Positions 22,485 to 34,967 are shown, counted from the first letter of the stretch. The stretch is 64,000 bases of DNA from Lentzea guizhouensis (GCF_001701025.1 NZ_CP016793.1:1426001-1490000); one strand, 5' to 3'. The notes: generated by a model not told the origin, from the sequence alone. Program-made: numbers and translations.

Positions 22485-23015
22485 TCATGCCATGGGCAGC
22501 GCCCGGAGATACGTTTCAGCTACCGCGTCTGCCGCCTTGCATACTTCCGTTTCCGAAGCATCAGTAGGTCCGGAGTAGCGGACGGAAATAGCGGGATCGC
22601 TACTTTTGTCGTCTCCGGCCGCCGGATCGGTGGTGCCCGACAAAGCGACCGAGACAGTGCATGCGTTGACGTGTGATTCATATTGCCGCCGGGCCCGAAC
22701 CCCACCGACGGTGTCCGATTTACCGAAGCCGAGTCTGGCTTCGCCATGCAGGGAGAGCTGCGGGTCGGCGGCGCCATCTATCGGGATCACCCAGCTGCAG
22801 CTGCCCATCCTTTCCAGCGGGCCATCTCTTTTCTCGATCTTGGACACGTTCAGTTGCCGCGCAAGCTGCTCAGCCGGAACCAAGGTGCAGACCTCAGGAC
22901 CTTTGACCGCCTTCCTGTGGCCGATTGGCCCCTGGTTCTCGGCCGGGGATGCGGAGGAGCCGCAGCCGGCCATCAACACCATTGCGACTACAGCAGATGG
23001 CACTTGATATCTCAC
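22485..23015 (-). CDS. DUF3558-like secreted lipoprotein
   Basis: 176 residues. Lipoprotein signal peptide with lipobox LMAGC (residues about 14-18), then the mature domain with VCTLVPAEQLARQLNV and MGSCSWVI, the pattern of DUF3558 lipoproteins, plus a paired Cys late in the protein (ACTVSVAL, EVCKAADAVAETYL). Anchored on the outer face of the membrane; function unknown. Monocistronic. Confidence 0.75.
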   Translation of the reverse strand: MRYQVPSAVVAMVLMAGCGSSASPAENQGPIGHRKAVKGPEVCTLVPAEQLARQLNVSKIEKRDGPLERMGSCSWVIPIDGAADPQLSLHGEARLGFGKSDTVGGVRARRQYESHVNACTVSVALSGTTDPAAGDDKSSDPAISVRYSGPTDASETEVCKAADAVAETYLRALPMA

Positions 23016-23587
23016 AGTGTCTCCTCGCCCTCGGCAAAATGGTGTGTGGTTCGGGATCGGTCCAATGGCGCTGTGCAGGATCGGTCCTGCTCGCGTGGAC
23101 CTTACTACGACAGCAACGAATGTTGTCCGAATTGGACAACCTTGCTCTCCGTCGCATCCAGCCCCGACGCTTCATCCGTACACGCCAGACACCAGCCTGC
23201 GAAGCATGTGTGAAGGCAGCTCAGATCGCACGAGATCAAGCAGTATTACCCTTTTTGGTAGCATGAACACTGCCGAACGGTCTAGATCGCTTGGGGCTTT
23301 GCTGTTGTCGTGCGGGACGATGATGTCAGGCGAAGGGCTGGGCGATCAGAGATGTCACTCGTGGTGTGCGCAGCGCGGTGCCCTGGTGGCGTGCAGCACG
23401 ATGTCACCGCAAGTACGAGCAGTGCCGATGTCGGTGGAACCAGGAGGCCTACCGCGTGCGTCGGTATGGCGGGCCGAGCGGACGAGCGTGCACAAGTAAA
23501 CCGGTCGTTTCGGGATGGAGACGTTGGTGACGCGTACTGGCGACAAGACCGGACTGGCGCGAGACAAGCGGTCTGCGGGCGGAGCGG
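23016..23587. other. Intergenic, no gene seen
   Basis: AT-richer than its surroundings around 23000-23280. No frame with clear coding character. Confidence 0.45.
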
Positions 23588-24340
23588 GTGTGGCTGTGGG
23601 TGGGCGGGGTGATGTGGGCGCTGTTCGGGTACGGACTCGCCGATGCCGCCACGTTCCCGGCGGGATCGGCTTATCTGACCGAGGACATGATGCCGATCAA
23701 CGACGTACCGAAGGGCCTGTGGGCGCTGTTTGTCGGTGCCTTCGCCGGCTTCGTCGTCAGTTTCGCTGTTCAATCGGCGATGGCTCGCCGATGGCGCGGT
23801 ATGACGTCGGCTGCGATGCCGTTGGCCGTGAACTCCGGTTGTGTCGCGGTGGCATTCGGCCTTAACGCCGCGGCGCTGTGGACCGCTCCACCCCGTGCGG
23901 GTGTCTTCGTCGACGCGGCCGGACGGGCTGGATCGACATGGGGAGTGGGGCCGTGGATGGCCTGGACGTCCCGCTACTGGTTTCCCGCAGTCCTCGCGGT
24001 CATCGCCGTGCCCGGCCGCTGTCACAGCCTTGCGGGCGGCCCAACGCCACGGCCACCATATGGCCCGGATCGCTCGAGTCCAGTCGGAAGGGATCGAGCG
24101 GCTCGGGGTCGTGTCCGACTCTGATCACGACGGCGTCGAGATCGAGGGACTGCCATGGGCAACGGTGACAGTCACATTCCGCGACTCGAAGGCCGCTCGC
24201 GCATGGTGAGCCGGTCGGGAACATTCACCTGGACCCTGCTGCCAAGAATCGGTGACCTGGCCACCATCTGGCTCGACCCCGACCATCCTGACGATCCCGA
24301 CAGCGCTGTCGTGGCGGTGAACACCCGCGTGATGTCGTAG
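23588..24340 (+). pseudogene. Membrane protein with DUF3592-like C-terminus, two frameshifts
   Basis: GTG 23588 starts a protein with four predicted helices (VWLWVGGVMWALFGYG, LWALFVGAFAGFVVSFAV, AVNSGCVAVAFGLNAAALW, WFPAVLAVIAV). At about 24010 the frame shifts to AAVTALRAAQRHGHHMARIA...GLPWATVTVTFRD, and at about 24185 shifts again to RMVSRSGTFTWTLLPRIGD and TIWLDPDHPDDPDSAVV, ending TAG 24340. Together this is a normal multi-helix protein with a DUF3592-type beta domain. Function of the family unknown. Confidence 0.65.
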
Positions 24341-24450
24341 GCCGTCTGCGGCGAAAGCAACTCTGATGATGTGGCACAGCCGCGCGATACCGAGAAATCA
24401 CAATCTCACGATCAATCGGCATCCAGCACCCTAGACGAATCCTAGACGCG

Positions 24451-24579
24451 GTGCTCAACAGTGGCGTCACCTGCACGACCGAAATCGCCGACGTCCTCGG
24501 CTACGCCAACCACAGCGCTGTGTCGAAGCGACTCGCACAGCTCCGCGGCGCCGTCGAGGCGTACTTCGACGAGTCTTAA
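24451..24579 (+). pseudogene. Small helix-turn-helix remnant
   Basis: The frame VLNSGVTCTTEIADVLGYAN followed by SAVSKRLAQLRGAVEAYF reads as a helix-turn-helix, probably the C-terminal fragment of a regulator. It ends 10 bp before the IS110 coding end, so insertion may have cut or displaced it. No intact gene upstream in this frame. Confidence 0.35.
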
Positions 24580-24588
24580 TGATCCGTG

Positions 24589-25806
24589 TCAAGCGGCCGT
24601 AGGGACTGCTGCTGTGTCGGTGACGGCCGGTGTGAAGGGCCGGTTGTCGCGCAGCAGCGCCCACAGCACGTCGACCAGGCGGCGGGCCAGGGCGATCAGG
24701 GCTTGGACGTGATGTTTACCCTCGGTTCGCTTGCGCTGGTAGAACGTCTTCGATGGGCCTTCGCGCATGGTCGAGACGAGGGCGGCCATGTAGAACACCC
24801 GGCGCAGGCCCCGGTAATAGCGCCGGGGTTTGCGCCGGTTGCCGCTCACCCGGCCGGAGTCGCGGGGCATCGGGGCCAGGCCGGCGAACGCGGCGAGTTT
24901 GTCGGGGCCGCGGAAGGCGGACAGGTCGCCGCCCGTGCCGACCAGGAACTCCGCGCCCAGCACCGGCCCCAGGCCGGGCAGGCTCTCGATGATCGCGGCC
25001 TGGGGGTGGGTGCGGAAGGTGTCGCCGATCTGTTTGGTGAGGTCTTTGGCCTCGCGATCCAGGTCGAGCAGTTGCCTGGACAGGCGGGCGATCAGCGGCG
25101 CGGTGACGGCCTCGGCGGGCAGGGCGGCGGTCTGTTCCGCTGCGGCGGCCAGGGCCTTGGCGGTCACGGTGTGCGCGGTCCCGGGGCGAACGCCCAGATC
25201 GTGCAGGTGGCGGGTCAGGCCGGGTTCACCGGCGTCGCGGACCGCCGCCGGGGTCTGGAAACCGGTCAGCAGGGTCAGCGCGGCGCGGGTGGTGCAGTCC
25301 AGCCTTTTCTCCAGGGCGGGAAAGATCGAGGACAGCAGCTCGCGCAGGCGGTTGACGTCACGAACCCAGTCGTTCATCAGATCGGCCCGTCGCGCGGTGA
25401 GCACCGCCAGGTCGGTCACTACCTGGTCCGGGACGGACAGTCGGGGCAGGTCGCCGCGCATTCGGGACGTCTCGGCGATGATCCGTGCGTCCTTGGCGTC
25501 GGTCTTGCCCTCGCCACCGAAGGCGCCCGCCATGCGGTTGACCGTCTGCCCGGACACGTAGGTCACCGGCTGTCCGGTGGCCAGCAGCAGCATGACCAGC
25601 AGCCCGGCCGCGCCCGAGGTCAGGTCCACCGCCCACCGCACCTCGGCAGCGGCTTTGCCCGCCCGCGCGACGAGCTGCTCGATCGCGACCTGGCCGTTGT
25701 CGACCCGTTGGGAGAACACGACTTTCCCGGTCTCGTCCACCGCGCTGGCGTGGTGGGCGATCTTGCCCACGTCGATGCCGACCCAGATCCGTTCGCGAAC
25801 CGCCAC
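24589..25806 (-). CDS. IS110-family transposase, second element
   Basis: About 405 residues from GTG 25806. RuvC-like start IWVGIDVGKIAHHASAVDE, acidic motif region VRWAVDLTSGAAGLL, KTDAKDARIIA, and the C-terminal Tnp_20 domain with LPGLGPVLGAEFLVGTGG and FAGLAPMPRDSGRVSG. Of a different subgroup from the transposase at 9089. TCTTAAT occurs on both sides (24574-24580 and 25889-25895) and may mark the core dinucleotide flanks. Confidence 0.9.
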   Translation of the reverse strand: MAVRERIWVGIDVGKIAHHASAVDETGKVVFSQRVDNGQVAIEQLVARAGKAAAEVRWAVDLTSGAAGLLVMLLLATGQPVTYVSGQTVNRMAGAFGGEGKTDAKDARIIAETSRMRGDLPRLSVPDQVVTDLAVLTARRADLMNDWVRDVNRLRELLSSIFPALEKRLDCTTRAALTLLTGFQTPAAVRDAGEPGLTRHLHDLGVRPGTAHTVTAKALAAAAEQTAALPAEAVTAPLIARLSRQLLDLDREAKDLTKQIGDTFRTHPQAAIIESLPGLGPVLGAEFLVGTGGDLSAFRGPDKLAAFAGLAPMPRDSGRVSGNRRKPRRYYRGLRRVFYMAALVSTMREGPSKTFYQRKRTEGKHHVQALIALARRLVDVLWALLRDNRPFTPAVTDTAAVPTAA

Positions 25807-25866
25807 GCGGCCCGTCCTCTCGTTCTCGCAGCTCAGGCCCGTGGACGACCTCGCCGGCACCTCCAT

Positions 25867-26287
25867 AAACAGCGACTGTGCGCACAGGTCTTAATCAGAG
25901 GCCGAGGCGTCCAGGTCGGCGGGGCGGCCACTCGTCGCGAGCCATCCACCGGCAGAGAACTGATTGTCACACCCCGCCGACCCGGGTATCCGGAACATCG
26001 TGTCCCGGACGATCAAGAGCTTATGGAGAACTGACCCTCCCAGCTCGACTCGGCCGCGCCCGGTGGCACCCGTACGAGTGATCATGGCCGAGGTAGAAGG
26101 GCTGCTCAGGCGGGGTGTCGCCCCACCAACGCCTTATGAGCGCCCTGGTTCCGCTCTGGTTTGGATCTTCCTATCGCCGGTCTAATCGCCGACACCGATC
26201 GACTCGGTCGACTTCAGGCAGCAGCGGACGAACCGCTACCGGTCAGCCTGCCGGAGTCGGCCAGGGTGCGCAGCGAGTCGGCTCGTG
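25867..26287. other. Non-coding segment upstream of IS110, possible bridge RNA
   Basis: No gene on either strand that I can support. The segment is 5' of the IS110 recombinase, where bridge RNAs of this family are encoded, but I have not folded it and the element's right end is not fixed. Confidence 0.3.
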
Positions 26288-26656
26288 ATGACGAGCCAGG
26301 GCGGGGGGAACGACGCGGTGATGGCGATGCAGGAGGGTGCGCACGAGTGGGGCGCGCCGGTCGATGTCAACGTGTCGTCGCTGTCCCGGATCTATGACCA
26401 CCTGCTCGGCGGCGGGCACAGTTTTGCCTCGGACCGTGCGGTGGCCGACGCAATCATAGAGTCGGTACCGCGCTACGACATGTTCGTCCGGGAGAGCCGC
26501 GCTTTTGTGCGGCGCGCGGTGCCGCACATGCTCACGGCCGGGATCGAGCAGTTCCTCGACCTGGGCGCAGGCTTGGGCGGCGTTCGCCACGTCCACGAAC
26601 TCGCCCTGGGCGTGTCGCCATCATATGTGCGAGATGATCCCAACGCAGACCATTGA
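26288..26656 (+). pseudogene. Truncated SAM methyltransferase (DUF574-like)
   Basis: The N-terminal family signature is VSSLSRIYDHLLGGGHSFAS and motif I is EQFLDLGAGLGGVRHVHEL. The match ends abruptly at about residue 110 of a normal 270 and a TGA follows at 26656. The catalytic half is missing, so it cannot be functional. Confidence 0.75.
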
Positions 26657-26827
26657 GGGTGTCCGTCTGGGAAGCCCAAGAACTCCAGCACGCGATCATG
26701 GGCTACCTGCCCGGCTACGACGCTGGTTGTCGGTGTCCGACAAGGCGACGTGTGCGGCGAGGAACCCGTTTCTTGGAAGAACGGGCCTGGGCAAGACAGG
26801 ACACGTATGGATGTCGTCAGGAAATCG

Positions 26828-27304
26828 TTATGTCAGGTCAGCCAGCCTTTCGACGTCCTTGGTCTTCCCGGCGACGATCAGCACGTCGCCTCGGTTGACC
26901 ACGGTGTCGGCGGTGGCGTGGGTGAAGCCGTCTCCCAGGTGTTTGACGCCGACGACGGTGACGCCGTACTTGGACCGGAGCTTGCTCTGGCCGAGCGGCT
27001 GCCCGATCACCTCCTCCGGTGGGAGGGCCTTGATCAAGGCGTAGTCGTCCTCGAACTCGAAGTAGTCCAGCATCCGTCCGGTCACGCGGTGCGCAACGCG
27101 CTCGCCCATCTCGTGCTCGGGCAGCACGACGTGATGGGCGCCGATGCGTTCGAGGATGCGGCGGTGCTCGTGGCTGATCGCCTTCGCCCAGATGTCCGGA
27201 ACTCCGAGGTCGACCAGAACGGCGGTCGTGAGGATGCTGGCTTCGAGGTTGGTGCCGATGCCGACGACAACGCGTTGGAACTCGTCGACACCGAGCTGAC
27301 GCAT
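26828..27304 (-). pseudogene. TrkA/KtrA-like K+ uptake regulator, N-terminus lost
   Basis: The C-terminal 158 residues of an RCK protein are intact: VVVGIGTNLEASILTTAVLV, HVVLPEHEMGERVAHRVTG, and the TrkA-C domain ending VNRGDVLIVAGKTKDVERL. Upstream the frame matches the family only to AVADSTDAEVMRQLGVDEF; the NAD-binding GxGxxG segment is absent and is replaced by a 131-bp tandem duplication. Starting from ATG 27304 a partial protein could be made, but it would not bind NAD(H). No Ktr/Trk channel gene nearby. Confidence 0.75.
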
Positions 27305-27310
27305 GACCTC

Positions 27311-27572
27311 GGCGTCGGTGCTGTCGGCGACAGCTGCCCCACCTCCAGCAGATCGAAGGTCCTCCCGCAATGATCTGAACGAAGCGGAGCACACGCGAAG
27401 TCTCGCCTCCGCCATGCGCGGCCCGCTGGTCGATCTGGGTCGGCGTCGGTGCTGTCGGCGACAGCTGCCCCGCCTCCAGCAGATCGAAGGTCCTCCCGCA
27501 ATGATCTGAACGAAGCGGAGCACACGCGAAGTCTCGCCTCCGCCATGCGCGGCCCGCTGGTCGATCTGGGTC
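27311..27572. repeat. 131-bp tandem duplication
   Basis: Units 27311-27441 and 27442-27572 are identical except for one base (A at 27341 against G at 27472). The duplication starts within the former KtrA coding region. Length 131 is not a multiple of three, so it disrupts any frame through it. Confidence 0.95.
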
Positions 27573-27825
27573 GGCATCGCCCTCTCCGCCCACTCCCGCG
27601 GCGCCTGGGCCCCCCAGCAATGTCGGCATCCTCGCCAGCCTGCCTGCCCCCGCTCGTGGTCGTGGCCCTGGTGGCACTCGACGTGATCACTCCGTCGCTC
27701 GCACTCGCGCTTCGGACTCGCCGCCGCCCCGTTGATCGTCGACGGGTTCGGCCAGCGAGTAGTCGCTGCGATGTTCAACCGCGAACGGCTTGTGACAGGA
27801 ACGCCACCCGATATTCGCGGCGTTG

Positions 27826-28287
27826 CTACCGACGGCTGGTGCCGAGTTCCTCGCGCATGAGGTCGCGCAGTGTCACCAGCGCCTGGTCGAAGTCGCCGTC
27901 TGTTTCCCTGATGACCGGCGATGTCACGGAGTGGTTGAGCAGCAACGAGTACCACCGGCTGGCGGCGGTGAGCACGGCGGTCAGCGGGCCGTCCGCGAGC
28001 TTGGGGGCGTGCAGTTCGACGAAGGCGGCGGCTTCCCTCAGCGTGTTCAACCGACCTTCCAGGGCGTCCGGGTCGGCACCCGCACGAGCCGCGCTCTGAA
28101 AGGCACGAACGGTCACGAGGAACTTCGCGCAGGCGTCTTCGCGACTTTGCAGCTGGCGTTCATCTCGTTTGGCGTCGCGGTCGATGACGGCGAGTTTGCG
28201 CTGGTTGACGCCGCTGACCCATTGGGCGCTCAGCGCGGCAAACAGACTGATCACCGCCACGAGGACGGTCACCCAGATCGGAGTCAC
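27826..28287 (-). CDS. Small N-terminally anchored membrane protein, copy 2 locus
   Basis: 153 residues from GTG 28287. One hydrophobic helix at the N-terminus (IWVTVLVAVISLFAALSAQW), then VNQRKLAVIDRDAKRDERQL and a helical domain of about 110 residues. No family function known to me. It is divergent from the repeat-bearing gene at 28344, and its plan matches the 4196 protein beside the first locus, which suggests a third component of the system. Transcription looks leaderless (TAACGT about 6 bases before GTG on the minus strand). Confidence 0.7.
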   Translation of the reverse strand: MTPIWVTVLVAVISLFAALSAQWVSGVNQRKLAVIDRDAKRDERQLQSREDACAKFLVTVRAFQSAARAGADPDALEGRLNTLREAAAFVELHAPKLADGPLTAVLTAASRWYSLLLNHSVTSPVIRETDGDFDQALVTLRDLMREELGTSRR

Positions 28288-28317
28288 GTGATCACGTTAG
28301 CGGGTGACGGGTACGGT
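28286..28317. promoter_or_regulatory. Divergent promoter with 12-bp palindrome
   Basis: ACGTGATCACGT (28286-28297) is a perfect palindrome that overlaps the GTG start of the leftward membrane gene and sits between it and its TAACGT -10-like hexamer. TACGGT at 28312-28317 is a candidate -10 for the rightward gene. A dimeric regulator bound here could block both; this is inference. Confidence 0.4.
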
Positions 28318-28343
28318 GAGCGGGAGTTCAGGCGTCCGCGGGA

Positions 28344-30122
<1,779 letters not shown>

Positions 30123-32124
30123 CGAAGAGCTCCTTGGCCAATCGGAACGCCTCAGAGGCTCCACCGGAGTCTCCTGCGGCGCGCTGGGCCAGACCGGACT
30201 TGTGCAGCGCGTCGGCCTGCGCGCGAGGAGCCTGGTCGCGGGCGAACAGCGCGGCTGCCTGTCCGTAGTAGCCCGCGGCTTTTGCCGGGTCATCGGAACC
30301 CAGCGCGCCATCTCCGAGTACGAGCAGACACTTGGCGTGGTTGTCAGTCTCGCCGCTCGCGGCGAAATACTCCATGATCGACGACACCGCGTTCACCGCG
30401 CGGTTCCAGTCCTTCAGCTTCACCCACGCCCTGGCGCGATGCAGTATCAGCAAGGCGCGCATCCTGGTCCGCTGCTTCGGCGGGATCTCCTGCTCGGACC
30501 GTTCGATCACAGCGTCGGACTCATCGAAGCAGTGGAAGGCGTAGTCCAGGTCGCCCTCCGCGGCCGCGGTCTTGCCACGCCACTCCCACGCGCTCTGCAG
30601 GCCGAGCCGATGATCGATCTCGGTGGCGGCCTGCCAGGACGCCTCGAAGTCCTGCTTGGCGACCTTCGTGTTTCCGAGGGCGAGGTGAGCGGCGCCGCGC
30701 TGCGAGGTCAGCTGCATCCGGCCCGCCATGTCACCGGAGATCTCGGTGGAGCGGACTCCCAGGTTGTGGCAGTCGATCCAGTCGTCGAAGTGTCCGTGCA
30801 AGTGCAGATACTTGAACGCCGCGACGCACAGCTGGGAAGCGATGTCATGAAGGCCTTGCTCGTGCGCGGCCTGCACGCAGGCGACGAGTGATTTCCACTC
30901 GACGTCGAACCAGGCCGTGGCCGCGGCACGCGGTACAGGCCGCAGGTTCGCGGCGGCGAACAACTCGAACTCCCGGCCGACCCGCCACCGGTCGGCCAGC
31001 CCCACGTCACGGGGAATCGCCTCGCGGAGTGTCCAGGCGGTGATCTTCCCGACGATCTCTTTGATCATCTCCGGGCCGTCGTCCTTGTCCGCCATGCGGC
31101 GAGCGTGCGTGCGCACCATCCGATACAGCGAGTACCTGTCCCGGCTGTTGTCCCAGATCACCAGGTGCTTGTCGGCGAGGGCTTCGAGCATCTGTTCGGC
31201 GTCGTCGGCGCTCAGGTCCAACGCCACCGCGGCGGCGTTCACCTCGAAGTCAGGTCCTGGGATCAGGGCCAACCGCCGCAGGGCCGTTTGCTGCTCACGC
31301 ACGAGGCTCTCGGTCACCTCAAGGAACTTGCCTACGCGTTGCGCGTGCTCCAGCTCGAGCAGCGCCGCGTCTGAGGCACGCAACTGACGCAGGTGCCGTT
31401 CGATCGCGCTGGGCGCGCGATGGCGCAGCTGGGCGCCGAGAATCCGGATCAGCAGCGGAACGTCGTCACAGATCGCGGCCAGCTCGTCCACGACCGGTGT
31501 CGGCACGTCGTCCGCCCCGATCGACGCGGTGAGCAGTGTTTTCGCGTCCTCGCGCGGCAGCCTGCCCAGCGGAACGTCCACGAAGTCGTGCATCAGCAAC
31601 CCACGAAGCATCGCCCGGCCAGTCACCGCCACGACGGCGCCAGGCGCGGAGTGCGGAACGAGCAGCGTGACCTGCTCGACGTCCGCCACGTCCCTGACGA
31701 CCATCATGAACCGGCGACCAGCCGACCTCGCCTGAAACGCGAAGGCCCGGTCGTCCAGTCCCACCGGTAGCTCGGTGTCCGGCACCCCGAGCCCGCGCAA
31801 CGCCTGGCCGAGCATCTCGCCGGCCGGCGTCAGCCTCCCGTTCGGTTGACGCGCGGCCACCTCGACGTAGGCGTCGAAATCGGAATGGTGCTGGTGGAAG
31901 AACTCGCCGGCCAGACTCATCCGGCCCATGCCGTCCAAACCGTGTACGTAGAACAGGCAAGACCGCCCCTGGTCCACGCACTCGCCGTACACCCTGTTCA
32001 TGTCCGCCCGGATACCGATCCGGTTCAGGAACGGATTGGCACGACGCGGCCCTGCGACGACGCTTCCCACTTGCCCTCCCCCGAGCACATGATCAGAACA
32101 GCCACAGTAGCGGTGCCGTCTCGC

Positions 32125-33026
32125 TCACGCCGACAACGCTGCGGCGACGGGACGGCCGATGACGGCTTTGGTCAGGTAATGGGTGGCCTCGTGTGGTTTG
32201 CCGCCGTTGTCGACGGTCCAGTGGCTTTCCAGCACACCGTCGGCGCCGGGGAAACCGCGGGTGAGATCAAGGTCGGCGGCGACGAGGTTGTCACGGTCGG
32301 CGGCGTTGATCCAGCTCTGCACGACCGCGGGCACGGACGCCGGTTGCGGACGAAGGCGTTCGTAGATGACGGTGCGCATGCCCAGCGGCGAGCCGAGGTG
32401 ATGAACAGCGGGAGCGGCCGGTCGAGGCGGTGCAGGGTTTCGTAGGCGACGACGGTGCCCAGCGAGTGGGCGATGACGACGCGGGTCACGGGGCCGATGA
32501 GGTCGAGGACGCGTTGCTGGGCGGTGGCGCGGAGTTCGTCGTCGGTCAGGTAGAGCGAGACCTGCTTGAGTGCGCCGAGCAGGCGTTCGGCGGCGGAGAT
32601 GCCGAGGCGGGCGAAGGGGCCGATGCGGAGCAGGGCGTTGAGCAGCGGGCGGGCCATGGCCGGGACGCCCTGTTTACCGGGCAGGTTGGTCGCGAGCACC
32701 TGCTCGGCCTCGCGGCGATCGCGGTCGTCGGTGCTGCGCGCGGCGGCGTTGGCGAGCACCGCGGCGAGCACCGCGTCGTAGAGGGCCTGCTGTTCGGCGC
32801 TCTGCAGGTTCGCGGCGCCTCCTTGCTGGTCAGCGCGGCGGAAGAGGTCGCCGTAAAACGCCATGCGAGCGTTGCCCGGCCGGGAGTCTCGCCAGATCTG
32901 ATCAGCGCGTTCCGGATTGCCCGCGGTACGGACACCTCCCGCGAGAGCGGGGAGCCAGGTGCTCTCCAGGACGTCCGCGGAGCGCTGCTCCTGTGCAATG
33001 CCGTGCACCAGAACGATCTCAGCCAC
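32125..33026 (-). pseudogene. Alpha/beta hydrolase, one-base frameshift
   Basis: From GTG 33026 the protein starts AEIVLVHGIAQEQ, with the oxyanion HG motif, and reaches the nucleophile elbow VVIAHSLGTVVAYETLH. At about 32385 the frame shifts; family-like sequence continues as GMRTVIYERLRPQP and GVLESHWTVDNGGKPHEATHYL, supplying the late Asp/His of the triad, to a TGA at 32125. A missing G in TCGGCTCGCC explains it. Lipase-like hydrolases are common effectors in NTPase conflict systems, and a divergent caspase-like gene starts 57 bp away. Confidence 0.75.
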
Positions 33027-33082
33027 GCTCCGTAGTATGTCGAAATTGCCCGTCACCGTGCGCATACCGCAATCTTGATCGC

Positions 33083-34125
33083 GTGAGTGGGCGTCTGGTG
33101 CTGGTCGTGGGGTCGCAGTGCGAGCCGATGGGCCTGGAATTGTCGATGTTGCCGGGAGCGGCGCACGACCTCGGAGCGGTGCTGACCTCCGAGCTCGGTC
33201 GGTGCTCGCCGGCACTGCCAGCGGGACCGGTGCTCGTTGATCCGAGCGCTCGTCAGCTCGACGACGCGCTGGTCGAGGCGATGAGGGCGGCGCATGACCA
33301 GCGCGCCACCCTGGTACTGGCGTTCATCGGCCACGGCGGGTTCGAGGACGCCGACTTCTACCTGATGGCCAAGGACAGCACGGTCCCCGATTCCCGGGAA
33401 GCGGTGCTGGTCGGGCAGCGGATCAAGGAACTGCTCCGCCGGTACTCGGCGCTCGACGGCCTGGTTCTGCTGATCGACGCATGCCACCCCGGGCTCGCGG
33501 TCGAGTCTGCCGGGCGGGAGTGGTTGCAGACGATGCGGCGCGGCAGGCGCCGGCTGGAGCTGCCCACCGCGACGGACGAAGGGCCCGCCTACGGGGCGTG
33601 TGCGACCAGGACGCTGACCAGGCTCATCCTCACCGGGTCGCCGCAGCTGGGCGAGCGCCTGCATTTCACCGAGGTCAAAGGCTACCTCGACCAGCACTGC
33701 GGCTCGCAGGTCGCGATCCACATGGCCTACGACGGCAGCCGCGAGGTGCTGATCAGCGCCCAGCCGCCTGGATCGCCTTCAACCCGGCCTGGAGTGCGAC
33801 GCCGTTGGCCGGCACCGCCCAGCAGGCCACGATCGAGCAGCTCACCACCTTCTACGCGCCAACGGAGGCGTTCACCGCACTGCGGCACCTCGTCGCTGCG
33901 GACGCGGAATGCGTGGTGCTGGAGGGACCCGCCCGGCTCCGGCAAGTCCGCGGCAGTGGCCGGGCTGGCGCACCCGCACAACGCGGCGACGGTGCACGCG
34001 GTCCTGTTCACGTCCGGCACCGAGACCGTCGAGCAGCTGGCGTTGGAGCTGGCCAGGCAGCTGCGTGGCCAGAGTCCCTCGCACGCTTTTGCAGGCGAAT
34101 TTCCGGCGCAGGACACTAGCCACGC
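33083..34125 (+). pseudogene. Caspase-like peptidase fused to NTPase, frameshifted and truncated
   Basis: GTG 33083 begins a caspase/CHAT-like domain: LVLVVGSQCEP, catalytic His in LVLAFIGHGGFEDADFY and Cys in LVLLIDACHPG. After about 33770 the frame shifts to AWIAFNPAWSATPLAG and TFYAPTEAFTALRHLV, and near 33930 shifts again to GSGKSAAVAGLAHPHNAA, the P-loop of a STAND/AAA module. The match ends near 34110, before the rest of any sensor domain. Likely a dead conflict-system gene; the effector/hydrolase neighbour is divergent. Confidence 0.75.
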
Positions 34126-34221
34126 GGACGGAATGTCACTTCCTGCAATTTGCTCGCGGCTCGTGGCCTGCTGGTCAAGACTGTCGATGCACCTTCTTCA
34201 TCGAGGCCCGTGGAGAGCACC

Positions 34222-34665
34222 ATGCACACCCTTCTACGTCGCGCGGCGGCAACCGCCGCTGTCACAGCCGGTATCGCTGCCGGCGGAGCCGTCGTTCCTG
34301 CGGCAGCAACCGTGCAATACGCGGTGGACAGCTTCCGCACCTGCATGGATTGGGACACTGCGGCTACGGGCGGCTGCGTGATCAGGGTCGAAGGCACCGT
34401 CACGTGGCACAACCGGACAGCAACTCTCACGGGCAACGTGATCAATGGACACGGCCAGTCCGCGACGGCCTTCTTCAGGGCTTACGCCGGATCGACCAAG
34501 ATCGACCAGACCACTCGCACCGCTAGCGGCGTGTCGACGACGCCCTTCAGTTTCGTCATCGGCGACCCCAACCTCGTAGGTGGCGTCAACAAGATCACGA
34601 TCTCCATCCAGCACTACGCCGACCTGCTCGTCCCCGGAGAAACGGAGACCGAGCTCCGAGACTGA
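34222..34665 (+). CDS. Secreted protein of about 147 residues
   Basis: Start ATG 34222 after GGAGAG. Signal peptide MHTLLRRAAATAAVTAGIAA with cleavage near AAA-TV. The mature part has one Cys pair (RTCMDWD, GGCVIRVEG) and a beta-rich sequence (VTWHNRTATLTGNVING). No family recognised. It starts just after the broken caspase gene. Confidence 0.7.
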   Translation: MHTLLRRAAATAAVTAGIAAGGAVVPAAATVQYAVDSFRTCMDWDTAATGGCVIRVEGTVTWHNRTATLTGNVINGHGQSATAFFRAYAGSTKIDQTTRTASGVSTTPFSFVIGDPNLVGGVNKITISIQHYADLLVPGETETELRD

Positions 34666-34682
34666 GCGATCAGGATCGGTGG

Positions 34683-34717
34683 GCGGCTGCTGCTCTGCGC
34701 TCGCTGGCAGCAGCCGC
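34683..34717 (+). terminator. Hairpin, likely terminator
   Basis: GCGGCTGCTG (34683-34692) pairs perfectly with CAGCAGCCGC (34708-34717) over a 15-base loop, 18 bp after the secreted protein stop. No long T-run follows. Confidence 0.45.
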
Positions 34718-34766
34718 TTGTGCGGCGCCGCGCGGCCGAGGCCGCGCAGTTGCCCGACGACGGTGG

Positions 34767-34919
34767 ATGGTGGACCAGGACGAGACGGGCGGCCTGGTCG
34801 TGAGAAGCGTATTCACGCCGCAGGCGCTGGGGGCGGCGTCCCACATCGTCGCACTGGACCCGCAGGCCGCGGTGGCGCTCGCCGCCTGGCTGGAGACGAC
34901 GGCGTCGGGCGGATCCTGA
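34767..34919 (+). CDS. Hypothetical 50-residue protein
   Basis: ATG 34767 to TGA 34919. The product has VVRSVFTPQALGAA and AVALAAWLETTASGGS. Good codon bias for its length, but no ribosome site is evident and it might be the end of a longer broken gene. Confidence 0.35.
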   Translation: MVDQDETGGLVVRSVFTPQALGAASHIVALDPQAAVALAAWLETTASGGS

Positions 34920-34967
34920 TGGATCCCAGGACGTTCTCCAGGTCGAGCAGCAGCATTCGGTTGATCG

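Noticed and set aside
24586..26034. 482-codon plus-strand frame
   Set aside because: Gln/Gly/Ala-rich shadow of the second IS110 transposase.
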